Below, piece by piece: positions 1-15,000 of a DNA stretch of 64,000 nucleotides. Below the pieces are notes generated by a model. It was not told where the DNA came from, did not search any database, and worked only from the letters and a program-made list of their open reading frames with translations. Numbering within the stretch: the stretch's first letter is position 1; each line of letters opens with the position of its first letter. Both the position numbers and the translations under genes were made by a program. The stretch comes from Adlercreutzia faecimuris (lineage in GTDB: Bacteria; Actinomycetota; Coriobacteriia; Coriobacteriales; Eggerthellaceae): NCBI RefSeq assembly GCF_022669055.1, contig NZ_JAJMLW010000001.1:558001-622000 (forward strand). The letters are read 5' to 3'.

Positions 1-1
1 G

Positions 2-3000
2 GTCGACCCGGCTATCGACTACGGCGCCGCCAAGAAGGACACGGTGTTCGCCTACGACGCCAGCACGGCTGACATCACCGTGCCGGGCACCACGTCGGCC
101 ATCACCCAGGACACCACGTCGGTGACCAACGAGTTCAGCTTCGCCGCGCCCAACGTGGTGAGCGACATCCCCGACGGGGCGCTCTACGCCGGCGACTACC
201 TGGAATACGTGCTGTACGTGGGTGCCGACGACCTGTCGCAGCTGCCGCTGCGCCACGTGGACGCCCGCTTCACCGTCGAGCCCGGCCAGCGCATCGTCGG
301 CTGGGAAGTGGTGCGCGAGGGTGGCAAGGTGCTCAACACCGTGGGCACCACGGCCGCGACCGACGCGGCCAACGCCGTGAGCCCCGGCGTCGTCGACCCC
401 GACGGCAACGCCACCACCGACGGCGCGTGGTACGCGAACGAGTCGAAGTCGGCCCGCGTGACCGCCCAGATGCTCGACGGCGACGGGTTCGTCACCCTGG
501 CCGACGTGGCCCCCTCCACCGACGTGACCAAGGTCTCGCACAAGAAGCGCGTGCCCGTCGTGCCCGTGGATCCCGAGCCCGTCGAGCCGACCGACCCCGA
601 CGAGACCGATGGCGAGGACCCGGCGCCCGAGCCGACCGCCCTGGCCGACGAGCAGGCCTACGACGTGGTGGACACGCCTGCGGGCACCGAGCACTACGCC
701 GAGAACCGTGCGCTCGTGTTCTCCGTGGGCAGCAAGGCCCAGCAGGTGGAGAAGGGCGAGGGCGTCTACATCCGCGTCATCACCCAGATGACCGACGAGC
801 TGCAGGCCAACCCCGACGCCGACACCTACAACGCCACGGGCAACGACGCGTTCACCAACGACGCCGACCGTCCGTCCTACAGCGCCGCCCAGGTGCGCGC
901 CTCCTTCACGGCCACGGCCCAGCCGCTGCACGGCTACGCCCAGTACCGCGTGGGCGAGGAGACCAACCTGCCCACCGCCGGCAACTCGGCCGGCGGCGGC
1001 GCCGTCGGCACCGGGTCCAACCTGTACAAGACCCTCTACGACGAGGGCCTGGACGGCGTGGACTACTTCCACCGCACCGACATCCAGTCCAACCTGGAGC
1101 AGCGCCCGCAGTACGGCGCCCTCATCGACTCGGTGGTGCGCTTCTACAGCCACAGCGCCGACAGCCACGGCGTGCTGGCCTCGGCGGCCGCCAACGCGGC
1201 GGGGGTGGTGGCCTCCACCGCCGCCAACCGCGACGGCGAGAACCAGATGACCGGCACGTCCGGCCGTCGCGTCAACGCCAACACCGCCAACACCAACCAC
1301 CTGCAGGACGTGAAGATCGGCTACAAGTGGATGGGCGAGTCGCTCACCCGCCGCTCCATCGCCAACCAGGACGGCAACCCCCTGCAGCTGACCGTGAGCG
1401 GGCTGAAGAACCCCACCTTCCACACCAACGACGTGACGGTGACGGTCAACTTCACCAACAGCTACGACACCGCGGCCCAGGCGCCTGACGGCCGCCGCAT
1501 CTTCGAGGTGTACGGCCATAACATCGCCTACCCCGACGGCATCCCGGCCAACACTACCAGCTCGGTGAGCTATCCGGATGACGGCGACCCGACCACCCTG
1601 GAGGGCGACCCGGCCGTCAAGGGCCCCGAGGCCGCCGAGGGCCGCCGCAACGTGCGCGTGGAGTACTACGTGCCGCTGACGGCCGCCGACCAGGCCGACC
1701 TTAACCGCGCCCTGGCCGAGTATCCGGCCGGCGTCACCCTGGCCACCAAGGACGTGACCACCGGCGAGGGCGACGACGCGGTCACCACCACCAAGACGCT
1801 CGGCGCCTGGTTCGCCGAGGACCAGGACAACGCGGCGCTCGAGGCCTTCATGCGCGGCCGCACCCACCTGGTGGCCGGCACCGCGGGCACCTTCGACATC
1901 AATCTGTACCGCGAGGCCACGGCCATGCGCTGGACCTACTTCGACGTGCCCGCCACCGCCGACGGCGTGGCATCGTTCGCGCTGGACAACGTGGTGCTGG
2001 ACGGCGTGGGCCGCTTCAACGACACCCGCAGCCTGCTGACCAACTTCCGCGACATCGCCAACTGGTACGAGGGCAAGGTGACCGTGGACGTGGCCTACAA
2101 CCACTTCCACAACGAGGACACCACGCTCGACTTCGCGGACAACGCCACCCCGGTCGAGCACGGCCTGTGGCGCACCAAGCAGAACGAGTGGAACGTCACC
2201 GACACCATCCGCGTGTACCGCCGCAGCCCCAACGCCCAGTTCCAGAACCAGGTGTTCCAGACCCATGACCAGGCGATGGACACCTACAACGAGAACGCCG
2301 CCCAGAAGACGGGCTACGTCCCCGGCGAGACGTTCTGGTACAAGGACACCGTGACCACGTCCAAGCTGGCCGTGTCGGCGAGCGCCATCAGCTACACCAT
2401 GTACGACAACGGCAACTGCGGCAACGCGTGGAGCGGCAACAACTCGAGCGGCTACTTCAGCACCAACCGCGGCCACAGCACCTGGGCCCAGATGCGCATC
2501 GACTTCACCGTGTACAGCACCACCACCATATCGTGGCAGCAGTACGTGTCGTCCGAGAGCGCCAGCTACGACTGGCTGCGCTACTACATCTACAAGAACG
2601 GCGCGAACATCGGCGAGTACGGCAACTGGGGCGGCTCGGTGGCCTGGCATACCCGCAGCCACACGCTCGACCCGGGCAACTACAGCATCCGCTTCCGCTA
2701 TCGCAAGGACGGCAGCGTCAGCCGCGGCGACGACCGCGCGGGCATCCGCGACATCCAGATCGCCAACAGCCTGGACTCCCTCGCCGGCGGCACCACCATC
2801 GGCAACGGCGAGCCCAACACGATGATGATCCCCACCACCCAGGAGGACGGCGCCGGCGAGGGCGAGATCTACAACCCCGTGTTCTACGAGCGCATCCCGC
2901 TGGACTACCTGAAGCAGGCCGCGCCCGAGTCGTTCGGCGGCACGGGCCGCGTGGGCGAGGGCACCGGCATCGACGCGGCGTACCTGGAAAGCGTCCTGAA

Positions 3001-6000
3001 CGCGCGCTACGCCGACGGCAGCTTCCGCAACATCACCTGGCGCGACCGCTACGGCAAGAACGTGACGGACATCCGCACCCGCGGCCTGAAGGCCAAGGTC
3101 ACCCTCGTGGGCACCACCACCGAGGCCGCCGACTACGGCGGGTCGATGAACTACACGTCCACCGGCGGCACCCTGTGCCCCACCTCGGTCACCGACCAGT
3201 GCACCGCCGGCTACCGCACCACCGCCGGCAAGGCCTACAGCGACCTGAACCCGCGGGCCGACGGCGTGTCCAACACCACCACCTTCGGCCTGTTCAAGAT
3301 CGAGTGGGAGGCCGACCCGAACTGGGCTGACGGCAACGTCGTCATCACCGACCCCGACGAGCGCGTCGCCGCGGGCAAGAACGGCCGCTTCCCGTCCGAG
3401 AACGAGATGACCACCGGATCCAAGCTGGACGAGTACAACCTCGCCCTGCGCCCGGTCGACCGCCCGGACTACGACTCCACCGTGCTGGAGGTCGGCGACG
3501 TGCTCTCCGTCGCCTTCCCCGTGCGCGCGGCCGAGACGGGGCTCCCGCAGGTGTACAAGAACCTGGACGAGTCCACCACCACGGCCACCAACGCCGACGG
3601 CACCACCAACACCGAGGGCCGGAAGCCGGCCTACCTGCCGCGTCTGGGCGAGTACTACTACACCGCCTACCACAACTGCGACAACACCACCTACGGCGCC
3701 GGCAACTTCCAGACGCTGCCCGGCGCGGGCAACGCCAACTTCGGGCTGTCCGGCAATCTGTCCACGGCCAGCGCCAACCGCCTCCAGACGCAGAACGTGC
3801 TGATGGACATGGACGCGCTGCTGCACGAGTCGGCCTTCACCGCCGACAAGCCCAAGCACGTGGACACCTACGAGATGCTGACCAAGTCGTACTCGTTCAT
3901 CCCCGGCAGCTCCAACAACTACGCCGGCGACGACTACAACAGCCGCACCCGCGGCAACAACAACATCTTCATGGACGGCGACGCCCTGACGAACGCCTAC
4001 CGCCAGAAGATCAGCTACATCCTGACCGGCACGCCCACCACGGGCACGGTGAACGACGCCGTGAACGGGCTGCCCACCCAGTACACCTACGTCACCGCGG
4101 GCCAGACCTCCACGGGCTACACCCGCGACTACTTCCGCTACGTCACGTCCAGCCGCATCGCCGACGCGCTGTCCACCCTGAGCAGCAACGGCGTGGCCGC
4201 GGCCCCGCAGGACGTCAACGTGACCGAGGCCTCCACCGGCACTGTGACGGTGGGCACGGGCGACGCCGCGCATCCCGTGAGCGGCGCCCAGGCCGTGTCG
4301 CCCACGCCGCTCATCTGGTCGCAGACGCGCCTGCACATGCAGAAGGCGTGGCTGGCCACCACGAGCGAGATGGTGAGCGACTACGACGACGGCTACGGCG
4401 CCGCCAACGCCGGCGACGACTACCAGGCCGCGCGCAAGTACAGCGAGGACGCCACCCTGTTCACGGGGTACAACTCCAACGTGGCCGTCACGCTGCCGGG
4501 CGCCGACCCCAACTTCAATGACTACCACAAGATGATCCGCGGTAACGGTCAGAACAACCTGATGAAGAATCAGTACGACTACCGCGAGATGGAGTTCGGC
4601 CAGTACGAGGACGCCCTGGAGCTGGGCCAGGAGTACACGAGCCAGCTGACCGCCTACAACTACGGCGACCGCAACCTCGACGGCGTGACGTTCACCTACG
4701 TGATGCCGCGCGGCGTGGAGCCGGTGCTCAAGGCTGACGGCACCGTGGACCTGGGCGCCGAGCTGCTCAAGAAGGCCAACAGCGCCTCCAACGGCCGCGG
4801 CACCGCGGCCAACGACGGCGCGCCCTACGTGGACGAGACCTACGCGGCCATCGACTCCGGCCTGGTGGACGTGGAGATCGTGCAGACGCCCTACGGCGCC
4901 TACCACGGCTACGACGCCCCGAGCGCCATCCAGGATCCGGCCGAGTACCGCACGGGCAACGTCATGACGGCCGAGGCCGACCTGTCCGCCGCGCTCGACC
5001 GCTCCACCTACACCAACGTCTCCGGCGCGGCCGCCGGCGGCGCGGGCGACAAGGTGGTCGACGGCGAGATCGTGGCCGACCCGGCGCAGATGCGCGGGGC
5101 CGCCTACACCCAGAGCTCGCAGCCGTGGGTCATCAAGGTGACCGTGCGTCAGGACCTGGGCAAGTGGTTCGGCCGTAGCGTCGACGGCACCGCCGTCAAC
5201 GGCGCCGACCCCGACCCGACGTCGATGGCCGACTGCTACGTGGACGGCGGCTACAAGCTGCGCGTGAACCTGCGCAGCCGCATCTTCGGCAACAACGAGG
5301 CCGAGGCGTGGTACGACCGCCTGCTGACCGCCCCGTGGGACGACACCGCCAACACCGGCGGCGTGGACGCCGCCACGCGCGGCACGGCCGGCACCCCGGC
5401 CGACCCGGGCACCGGCACCGCCGCGCAGCCCGGCACGCCCGACCGCGAGCCGTTCAACAGCTCGGCCTACTACCAGATCTACGACGTGGACGCCTACGAG
5501 GGCGGCGCCGCCATCCCGACGCGCCGCCAGAACGTCCAGCCCTTCGGCATGGACTACACCTGGACGCTCATGCACGGCAACCTGGCCGGCGCCCACGCGC
5601 CGCTCTACGCCCAGTTCTACGGCTCGCCCACCATGCCGGCCGTGAACGGCTACACCGTGCTGAACAACTCTGTCGTCACCGACGGGGCCGTGGCCGGCGA
5701 CAACACCGACCTGGCCTCGCTGGCGAACATGGGCCTGCGCGTCACCGATGCCGATCAGGTCAACTACGCCGACGGCCTCAAGCGCGCGAAGAACGCCGAC
5801 GACACGCTGGGCGCGCCGGTGACGGTGTACGCCCAGACCGGCACCCACGCCGTCATGCGCAAGCCGATGGTGCGCGTGTGGAACACCGTGAGCCCCTACG
5901 AGGAAGAGGTCGGCGTGACCTCCGACGCCGTGCGGGCCGTCAACGAGACCTACTACGTCGACACCGAGGCGGACCGCCGCCAGGTGAACGTGCACATCGA

Positions 6001-9000
6001 GAACCGCTACTGGCTCAACGACCAGCCCTACCAGTGGGAGCGCGTCAACAACAGCTGGCCCTATGCCTACAACGGCACCGTGTTCGACTCGCGCTACCGT
6101 AACAGCTACGCCGTCGACGGCGGCCAGAAGGGCGCGCTCACGCTGCCCGTGGTGACGGTGGTCCTGCCCTACGGCGTGGCCCCCTACTCCAAGGCCACCG
6201 GCCAGCCCTACCTGCCCGAGGGCGACAAGGCGGCCAGCGCCGGCCGGCCCGTGGGCTGCAAGGACCTGCGCGTGGAGGACTGGGACCTGTCCGCCGTGAC
6301 GGGCGCCGACGCCGACAACTACGACAACCTGACGGCCCAGCCCGCCGACCCGTCCGACCCGACGGGCTACCAGACCCTGGCCAGCGTCAACGACAACCTC
6401 AGCGACGCCTACAAGGCGGCCAACTGGAACGCCAGCTACGACTACGAGCCCGTGACCACCGACAGCGGCGCCACCGAGTATCGCTACGTCATCCGCTTCG
6501 AGCCCAAGGCCGACGGCTACAACGACCCGCGCGACCTGGTGACCCAGATCGTCTCGGGCGGCCTGGACACGTTCAAGATCAACGTGATGACCTACGACGA
6601 GCCCAAGGTGGGCATGGAGCCGGCCGTCACCGCGAAGGGCTACGAGAACATCCGCGCCTACGTCACGTCGAAGGTGGACGGCTATCAGTTCCTCACCGAC
6701 GAGGACATCACCGTGGCCAACGGCACCACGGCCGACCGCATCTCCCAGAGCCTGGGCACGGGCGGCGGCAGCGCGTCGCTGGTCAACACGACGGCCTTCA
6801 ACCCGTTCACCGTGGGCTCCGAGGCCCAGATGACCCGCGACCAGAAGCTGACCTGGCTCAAGTACCGCGCCGAGCACGACACGTGGACCACCATCAACTC
6901 CACCACCTACAGCAACCTGTACCGTGCCACGGGCTGGTATGACGTCGACAAGCGCCTGGACGCCACCCAGTCGACCTACTACACCTACGTCAACCACTGC
7001 AGCGCCAGCTGCGGCCACGACTACACGGCCGACCCGCACACCGTGGGCTTCATCCCGGCCAAGTACATCAACTGCGGCGTGCGCACCAACGAGCGCGTGC
7101 CCAACAACCACCTGGCGGGCTTCAACGGCACCTACGTGGAGTCCCAGGGCACCACGCGCATCCCCAACGCCATGGGCGCCGCGGGCCCGGCTGCCCGCCC
7201 GCTCTACGGCGGCAAGGTCACCGTGGGCATCGACGGCGAGCCCATCGCTGCCGCCGATCAGGTGGACAACGGCAAGGGCCTGCTGGTGGGCGACTACGAG
7301 TACGACAACACCAGCTACGGCCTGTCCGCGGCGACGACCGCCGCGCTCAACCGCGCCGGCGACACCGCCACCACCCATGACGAGGCCTTCGTGAGCCGCG
7401 CGACCATCGACGCCGACAACCCGGCGGGCGTGGCCGCCACGCATCGGGACGAGGGCGTCTACTCCACGGTGAAGCTGCGCACCAAGGTGCCCACGCTCAA
7501 CGTGGACTACGAGGTGGAGGCCAACCCGAAGAACCGCCCGAGCGACGACCCGTCCAAGCCCAACGGCAGCGGAAGCGAGCCCGGCACCAACCTCACCGGC
7601 AACGGCGCCGGCAAGGACTCCATCCTGAAGACCGACGGCTCGGTCATCTCGGCCCCCGTCACCTCGACGGTGGGCAGCACCACGGTGACCGATCGCGTCA
7701 TGAAGGACACCGACGGCAACGAGCTCATCCACGTGCGCCGCGAGGTGGGCGCCGACGGCACCACCATCGTCACCATGACCCAGAAGGACTCCGCGGGCAA
7801 CCTGCTGCGCACCGCGCGCCGCGTGACCTCGGCCGACGGCCGCACCGTCACGCTCACCCTCAAGGAGTACAAGAACAACCAGGTGAAGTGGTCGCTGCAG
7901 AAGACCTTCAACCTGTCGCAGCTGACCGGCGAGGTGGACCTCACCAACGCCAAGCTGTGGCAGGGCGACTGCGACGCCGGTGGCACGCACCTCATCACCG
8001 AGACCTACCGCCGCACGCGGCGCGTAGTCCACGGCGTGATGCCGGTGACCTACGAGCCCGTTCCCACGGCCGAGCTGCCCCTCTACGTCTACGACAGCTC
8101 CATCCCCGACAACCTGCGCACCGCGGTGTACGTGCGTCCGAACCCGGCCGACCCCTACACCAAGGTGACCCTGTCCAAGAAGGCCGACGGCACCCTCCAG
8201 TACACCCTGGACGGCGTGACCCTGCCCACCACGGGCGTGACCTTCTACGTCAACGGCGGCGCCACGTCTGCCGTGGGCACCACGTTCTACACCATGGCCT
8301 ACCGCTACGAGCCGGCCACTATCGACTACACGGGCACCCGCTACCTCAAGCGCCCGATGCTCGACGCCAACAACGACCCGGTCTACGAGGCCGACGGCGT
8401 CACGCCCAAGTACGAGTACATCGACGAGGCCGATGCGCTCGCCGTGGATCCTGATGAGACGCGCTACAGCCGCGAGGAGGTCTACACGCCCATCCCGCGC
8501 GAGACCAACGCGCTGATCGACGCCATCGCCGCGGCGAAGAAGAACCACGAGAGCCTGTATGTGGGCCAGGGCGACGCCTACGTGAAGGCCACCGTCGAGC
8601 GGCTCCCCGACCAGGAGAAGGTGGTTATCGACCCGTACAGCTACTTCGAGTACAAGCCGCAGGCCACCGGCACCTTCGAGGCCACCGGCGCCACCTTCTA
8701 CACGCTGGACGACACCACCAAGGAGTACAAGGAGGAGAAGATCACCTCCCTGGCCGACCTGCAGTTCTGGGCCACCCCCGGTGCTCCGGCCCTGTACGTG
8801 AAGACCCCGATCAACGGCCAGGACGCCTACCTGCGCGCCCGCCTGGCCGACAAGGGCCTCGACCCGCTGCTCGACTACGGCTACCGCGTGAAGGGCGCGT
8901 CCAAGCAGGACGACGACGTCATCGGCGTGGACTTCTTCACCCGCACCGAGTCGCAGCAGCAGAAGGTCGACGACGACGGCAACCCGATGTACAAGGAGGG

Positions 9001-12000
9001 CGAGGACGGCAAGCCCGTCGAGGACGAGAACGGCAACTACATCCCGATCATGGAGACGGTGTACGCCTACCATGCGGCCACCGTGGACATCACCACCATC
9101 GACGGCTTCCTGGCCGCCGGCGCCTCCAAGCTCTACGTCAAGACGGGCACCGACACCGACGGCAACGACGTCTACGGCGAGGTGTCCCTGTTCAACCGCA
9201 ACAAGAACCCGCGCTACAAGTACAGCTACACCATCGACGCCATCGCCCAGACCACGGCCGTGGGCGCGCAGTTCTACACCTGCGAGATGGTGACCACCGA
9301 CACGCCGATGAAGGACGACGACGGCAACGTCATGACCGACGAGGACGGCAACACCATCTACCAGACCGAGCCCAAGTACACCCCGCTCGCCAAAACCGAG
9401 AAGCTGGGTGACTACCTGGAGCCCGAGGCCAACGACCTGTACATCAAGCTCACCGTCAACGGCGGCGACGAGTACGTCATGGTCGACCTCGTCCGCGTGC
9501 GCGAGGAGGTGCCCGAGCCCGATCCGGATCCGTACGACCGCTTCCAGTACCGCGTGGAGCAGACCGTCCAGGACATCCGCTTCAACACGGTGCGCAAGGT
9601 CATCTTCGAGCAGCCGCTGCGCGACCCCGACCTGGCCACCGACGCGGCAGGCAACCCCCTCTACGTGAACGACTACGTGGTGGACGGCCACACCCTGGCC
9701 TGGGCGGCTGCGGAGGATCCGTACTACCAGTACAACTACGCCAACCCCGACCTGCTCGACCTGGGCTACGACCCAAGCATGCTGGAGAGCTTCGGCATGG
9801 ACAACAACTGGGTGGAGCACGAGACGCTGTTCCTGCCCAGCGACGACAACGACGCGTGGCAGTACGACGACACCCCGTGGTTCTCGGCCACCATCCTCAA
9901 CTCGGCCGACAAGCTCGACCCGGCCGAGTACACCGACATCGTGGAGGCCCAGGGCAACCTGAAGCACGCCAAGCTGGTGTACGCGCTGCACCTGCCCAGC
10001 CAGGTGACGTTCTACGACGGCGCCATGCTGACCGACGACAAGGCCCTGGCCGACAGCAACGCCGCCTACAAGTGGATCGGCGACTACGACGAGGCTGACG
10101 CCGACTACGCCTTCTACGTGGAGCGCGTCTACCGCGACCGCCACGCCACCACCGCCGACCTGTCCCGTGAGGAGTGGGTCGTCGACGCCGAGGGCCACAA
10201 GATCGACGGCAAGACCACGGCTGACACGGCCCTGGGCGAGGGCGTCATGAAGACCGAGCGCCTGACCCCCAAGCAGCTGCTCGACCGCGGCTGGACGGTG
10301 AAGATCACCTACCAGCCCGACTACGGCGACAACACCTTCGCCACCACCGGGTCCACCGCGGGCCGCGGCGGGGCGAACAACGCCCACTACGGCAAGGCCG
10401 ACGGGGACGATCCGAGCGACACCGTGGACTCCCACGGCCTGATCGTCGACACCCTGGCGGGATCCACCACCCTCAACCAGGGCGTGGGATCCTACGCCAC
10501 CACCAAGGCCAACCAGCACGACCGCGAGGTGGTCGTGTTCGAGCTGGCCGCGCCCGATGACGCCACCGACGAGGAGTTCGACGAGAACGACAGCCTGCTC
10601 GACGCGTTCTACGCCGGCACCCACGCCGACGGCTACCTGGGCTACGGCGACTCGATGACCCTGAAGGTGAAGACCCGCCTGGACAACCTGGGCGAGGTGG
10701 GCACCGCCATGGACGACGGCCTGTACGAGGACGGCCAGCTGGTCAGCTACAAGAAGCAGATGGAGACCATCGCCACCTGGGACGGCGACGACTCCCAGGT
10801 GTACGCCACCGCGCACGAGACGAAGCTGAACTGGATCGACGACGGCGACGAGCAGGGCTGGGACCACCGCCCCGAGAACGGCGGCGACACGGAGTACAAG
10901 CCCAAGACCGACGGCGACGCCGCCAAGACCCTCATCGGCACGTCGTTCCACGGTCAGTCGGTCAACCGCTTCTTCCGCGCCGGCGAGAAGGCGGCCGACC
11001 ACTTCCGCAACAACCTCAACTACGACCGCGACACCGACTACGACGACCTGTACGTGACGGACACCTCCGGGTGGTTCCGCATCCGCAAGCCGTCCATGTC
11101 GGTGCGCGCCGACACCGCCGAGCTGCGCAGCCTCATCTACAACTCCGACATGAACGTCTACACCGGCCAGGACGTGCAGCTGCGCGACGACAACAGCTTC
11201 TACATCACGCAGGCCATCAACACCGGCGGCGCGGTGAACAGCTTCATCGTCGACTGGCAGGTGCCCTTCTGGGCCACGGCCAGCGCCAACGTGGGCGGCA
11301 ACGCCATGACGGTCGAGAACGCCAACTTCGAGAGCAAGGACTACGCGCTCGGCCGCTTCCAGTCGCTGTTCCAGTCGGTGTCCACCGGCATCTGGGAGGT
11401 GCCGGGGGCCGAGTACGAGCTGAACGGCAAGAAGGTGACGGCCAACACCGAGGGCGCCAAGCCCGCCAACGAGGCCGCCGAGACCGAGAGCCAGCTGCGC
11501 CTGTTCATGTTCGCCCGCGTGGGCAACATGGACGCGGGCGCCGCGTCCAGCGTGTTCAACGAGCAGAACGGCCCGACCTACAACGACTACGAGAACTTCG
11601 CGCTGCCCGGCAGCGACGCCGACCGCGACTACTGGTACGGCGAGGACGAGCTCGATCCCATCGTCGGCAGCACCGACGCCAACACCGCCGACGCCCAGGC
11701 CTGGGTGCCCATCGGCGAGCGCAACGGCTATGCCATCACCGACAAGAGGAACGTCACCATCGACGACTCCTTCCTGGCGCAGTACGGCGCCGACGCCCAG
11801 GTGCGCCAGATCCGCTGGGTCATCAAGGCCGTGCCCGTGACCACGGGCGCCGAGGGCAAGCAGATCGCGCACGTGGAGGACGACACCCTGGCTACCAAGG
11901 TGCCCGTGCCCCATGGGTTCCGCCTGGACGTGGACGCCATGCCCGACCGTGCCGCGGACAAGGAGCTGAAGGACACCAACGGCAACATCATCAGCTCGCA

Positions 12001-15000
12001 GGGCAAGCAGGAGGCCGACGACTTCGACCCGCTGCGCCTGAACGTGGGCTGGGACTACCGCGTCAACAACCGCGGCCTGGTGGACGCCCTGGACGCCGCG
12101 GGCAACTACTACCCCGACACCACGGTGAAGATCCACCGCGGCATCACCGACAACGCCCCCATGGTGCGCTTCTCGTCCTCGGTGGGATCCGACCTCATCG
12201 TGGGCCTGGGCTCCAAGGACGGCCCGGACATGAGCACCAAGCGCTCCGCCGACACGAGCGAGGTGCACGCGAACCACTTCGTGAGCGCCGTGCCGCGCTA
12301 CGACGACACCAAGCACGTGCAGACCGAGCGCGCCCGCGCCGGCTTCATCCGCACGCCTGAGAGCCCGGTGCTGGCGCTGACCATCACCCAGGGCTACTTC
12401 ACCGGCGACGCCAAGCTCTACCAGTGGCGCGACGGCAACAACAAGATCGAGAAGCGCACGTCCCGCATGATGCGCTACAAGATCGTGCTGTCCAACCTGA
12501 GCGCCGAGCAGATGGAGGCCCTGGGCTTCGAGGGCTACCAGCCCGACAACTGCGGCAACCCGCAGATATCCCAGATCCTGCCCTTCGTGGAGGGCTACGC
12601 CGAGGCCGAGCTGGCCGGGCGCCCGCTCACCTACGTACCCTACGAGAAGGTGACCACCGACAAGCAGTACAACTACTTCGACTGGAACTACATCAGCGAG
12701 CAAGAGGGCAAGAAGAACGCCACCAACATCAACGACAAGACGCCCATCTGGACCTACTACCTGGCCGATATGACCGACTACCTGGAGGTCGGCACCGTGC
12801 TGGGCACCGGGTCTGCCAGCACGCCGCGCCTGAACGACCCGTCCGTGGGCGGCGACTTCCTCATGCGCGACAAGCCCGGCAGCGTCGATCCCTCCACGGG
12901 CGAGCCGGTCATGCCGGAGCGCAAGTTCATGAGCTGGCAGTTCGCCGGCCAGCAGACCACCCACACCAACGAGCAGGGTGAGGAATACGTGGAGACCGCC
13001 CGCGGCGTGCTGCGCCCGGGCCAGGGCATCGTGGTCGAGCTGCTCATGCCCATCTCCAGCGAGAACAACGACCTGCTGTCCGAGGACCTGATGATGACGT
13101 CGGGCTACGGCTACAAGCCGGGCAACTTCATGCCCTACACGCCGTCCGCGTCGTCCAACGACGGCTCGACCCGCGGCCTGGTGTCCGACACCCGCGACGT
13201 GAACATGGACGGCCAGCGCAGCCAGTCGATGATCATGATGCAGCTCAAGGCGCTCGAGTTCGAGGCTGAGGGCTCGCTCAACATCTCCAAGACGGTGACG
13301 AGCGACGTCGAGGCGCTGGCCAGCCTGGCGGCGGTGCCCGAGGGCGCCACCTACACCTACCAGTCCAACATCCTCAACAACGACGGCGACTCCAAGAAGG
13401 CCGCCAACTTCAACGACATCGTGTTCTACGACATCCTGCCCTACGAGGGCGACCAGCGCGTTCGCGCCGCCAACCAGGACGGCGACGCCTCGCCGCGTAA
13501 CTCGCGCTGGAACGGCGTCGTGACCGACCTCGACTCCATCGAGATCAAGCAGTTCTCCGCCAGCACCGCCTACGGCCTGCCGACCGACGGCAAGATCCTC
13601 GACGACGGCAACGAGGTGGAGGTCTGGGTCGGCCCCTACACCGAGGATGCCAACGGCAACCTGTCGGTGGGCGACATGGACGACCTCATGTGGCTCTACG
13701 ACAAGACCGAGAAGTACACCTACGGGCCCAACTACCCGCCGGCCGACGAGCTGGCCAAGCCCGACTTCGACTACACGAAGTGGGACATGACCGACTTCAC
13801 CAAGCGCGAGGACACCGTCTTCGAGTCCATCGAGATGCTACGCAACGGCATGGAGGGCGACGCGGAGAACGGCTTCGCAGGCGCCAAGTCGGCCGAGGAG
13901 GTCAAGCGCGAGTACAACCTCATCCCGCTTTCCGAGCTGAAGGAGTACGTGGCCGACCATCCCGAGCGCCGCGATGAGCTGACCTACGCGCTGCGCGCCA
14001 TCTGGGTTCAGGCGGCCCAGCGCATCGTCGTGCCGCCGCGCGGCTACGTGCGCCTGTCGGTGGACCTGACGGCCCCGCTCAACCTGCCCAAGTACCTGGG
14101 CAACAAGGACAAGGACCCGTCGGACATCCTGTCGGACAAGGACGCCACCGAGCAGGCCCGCCAGCAGGCCTACCAGATGCTGTCCGTGCAGCAGATGAAC
14201 ACGTTCCTGCCGCGCGTCAACCGCACGAGCGTCCCCAGCAAGAACGAGACCTACTACGACGAGAGCCCCGAGGCGGCCGCCTTCGTGGACGCCCCCGACG
14301 GGCGCGGCTACATCGGCGACTACGTGTGGCTCGACGCCGACTGGTCGCAGACGCCTGAGGACGACGTGGCGGGCTTCACCACCGACAAGAACGGCGACCC
14401 GGTCATCGGCGCCGACGGGCACGTGGTGGGCAGCGCCTACCAGAAGAGCGCCAACGGCCGCTACCTCATCCGCGGCGAGAACCGCACCATGGACTCCGCC
14501 GGCAACGTGACCACCGAGCGCTTCGACAACTCCGTGGCCACCGTGGACGGCAAGGAGCAGACGCGCCTCGTCGACCTGGACTACGACGGCCAGGTGGAAG
14601 ACCCCGGCGTCAACGGCGTGAAGGTGGAGCTGCTCAACGAGTACGGCCACCCGGTCAACCGCGACGGCGAGGTGGTCAAGCTGGTCAACAACCAGGGCAC
14701 CGGCTACCAGAACCGCTGGGTCGTCTGCGATGCCCGCTCCGGCGAGCCGCGCCGCGACGCGTGGGGCAACTACATCAACGCCGACACCGGCGCGCCCTAC
14801 GTGGTGTACACGCAGACCGACTACTACGGCAACACCGGCCACTTCATCTTCTCCAACCTGGCGCCGGGCAACTACCGCCTGCGCTACACGTTCCCGGAGG
14901 AGTACTACAACTTCTCGCCCACGGCCAAGACCATCGGCCAGAAGGACGTCTACGCCAACGAGAAGGACACCGAGCTGACCATCGAGCGCGTGGAGAAGGA

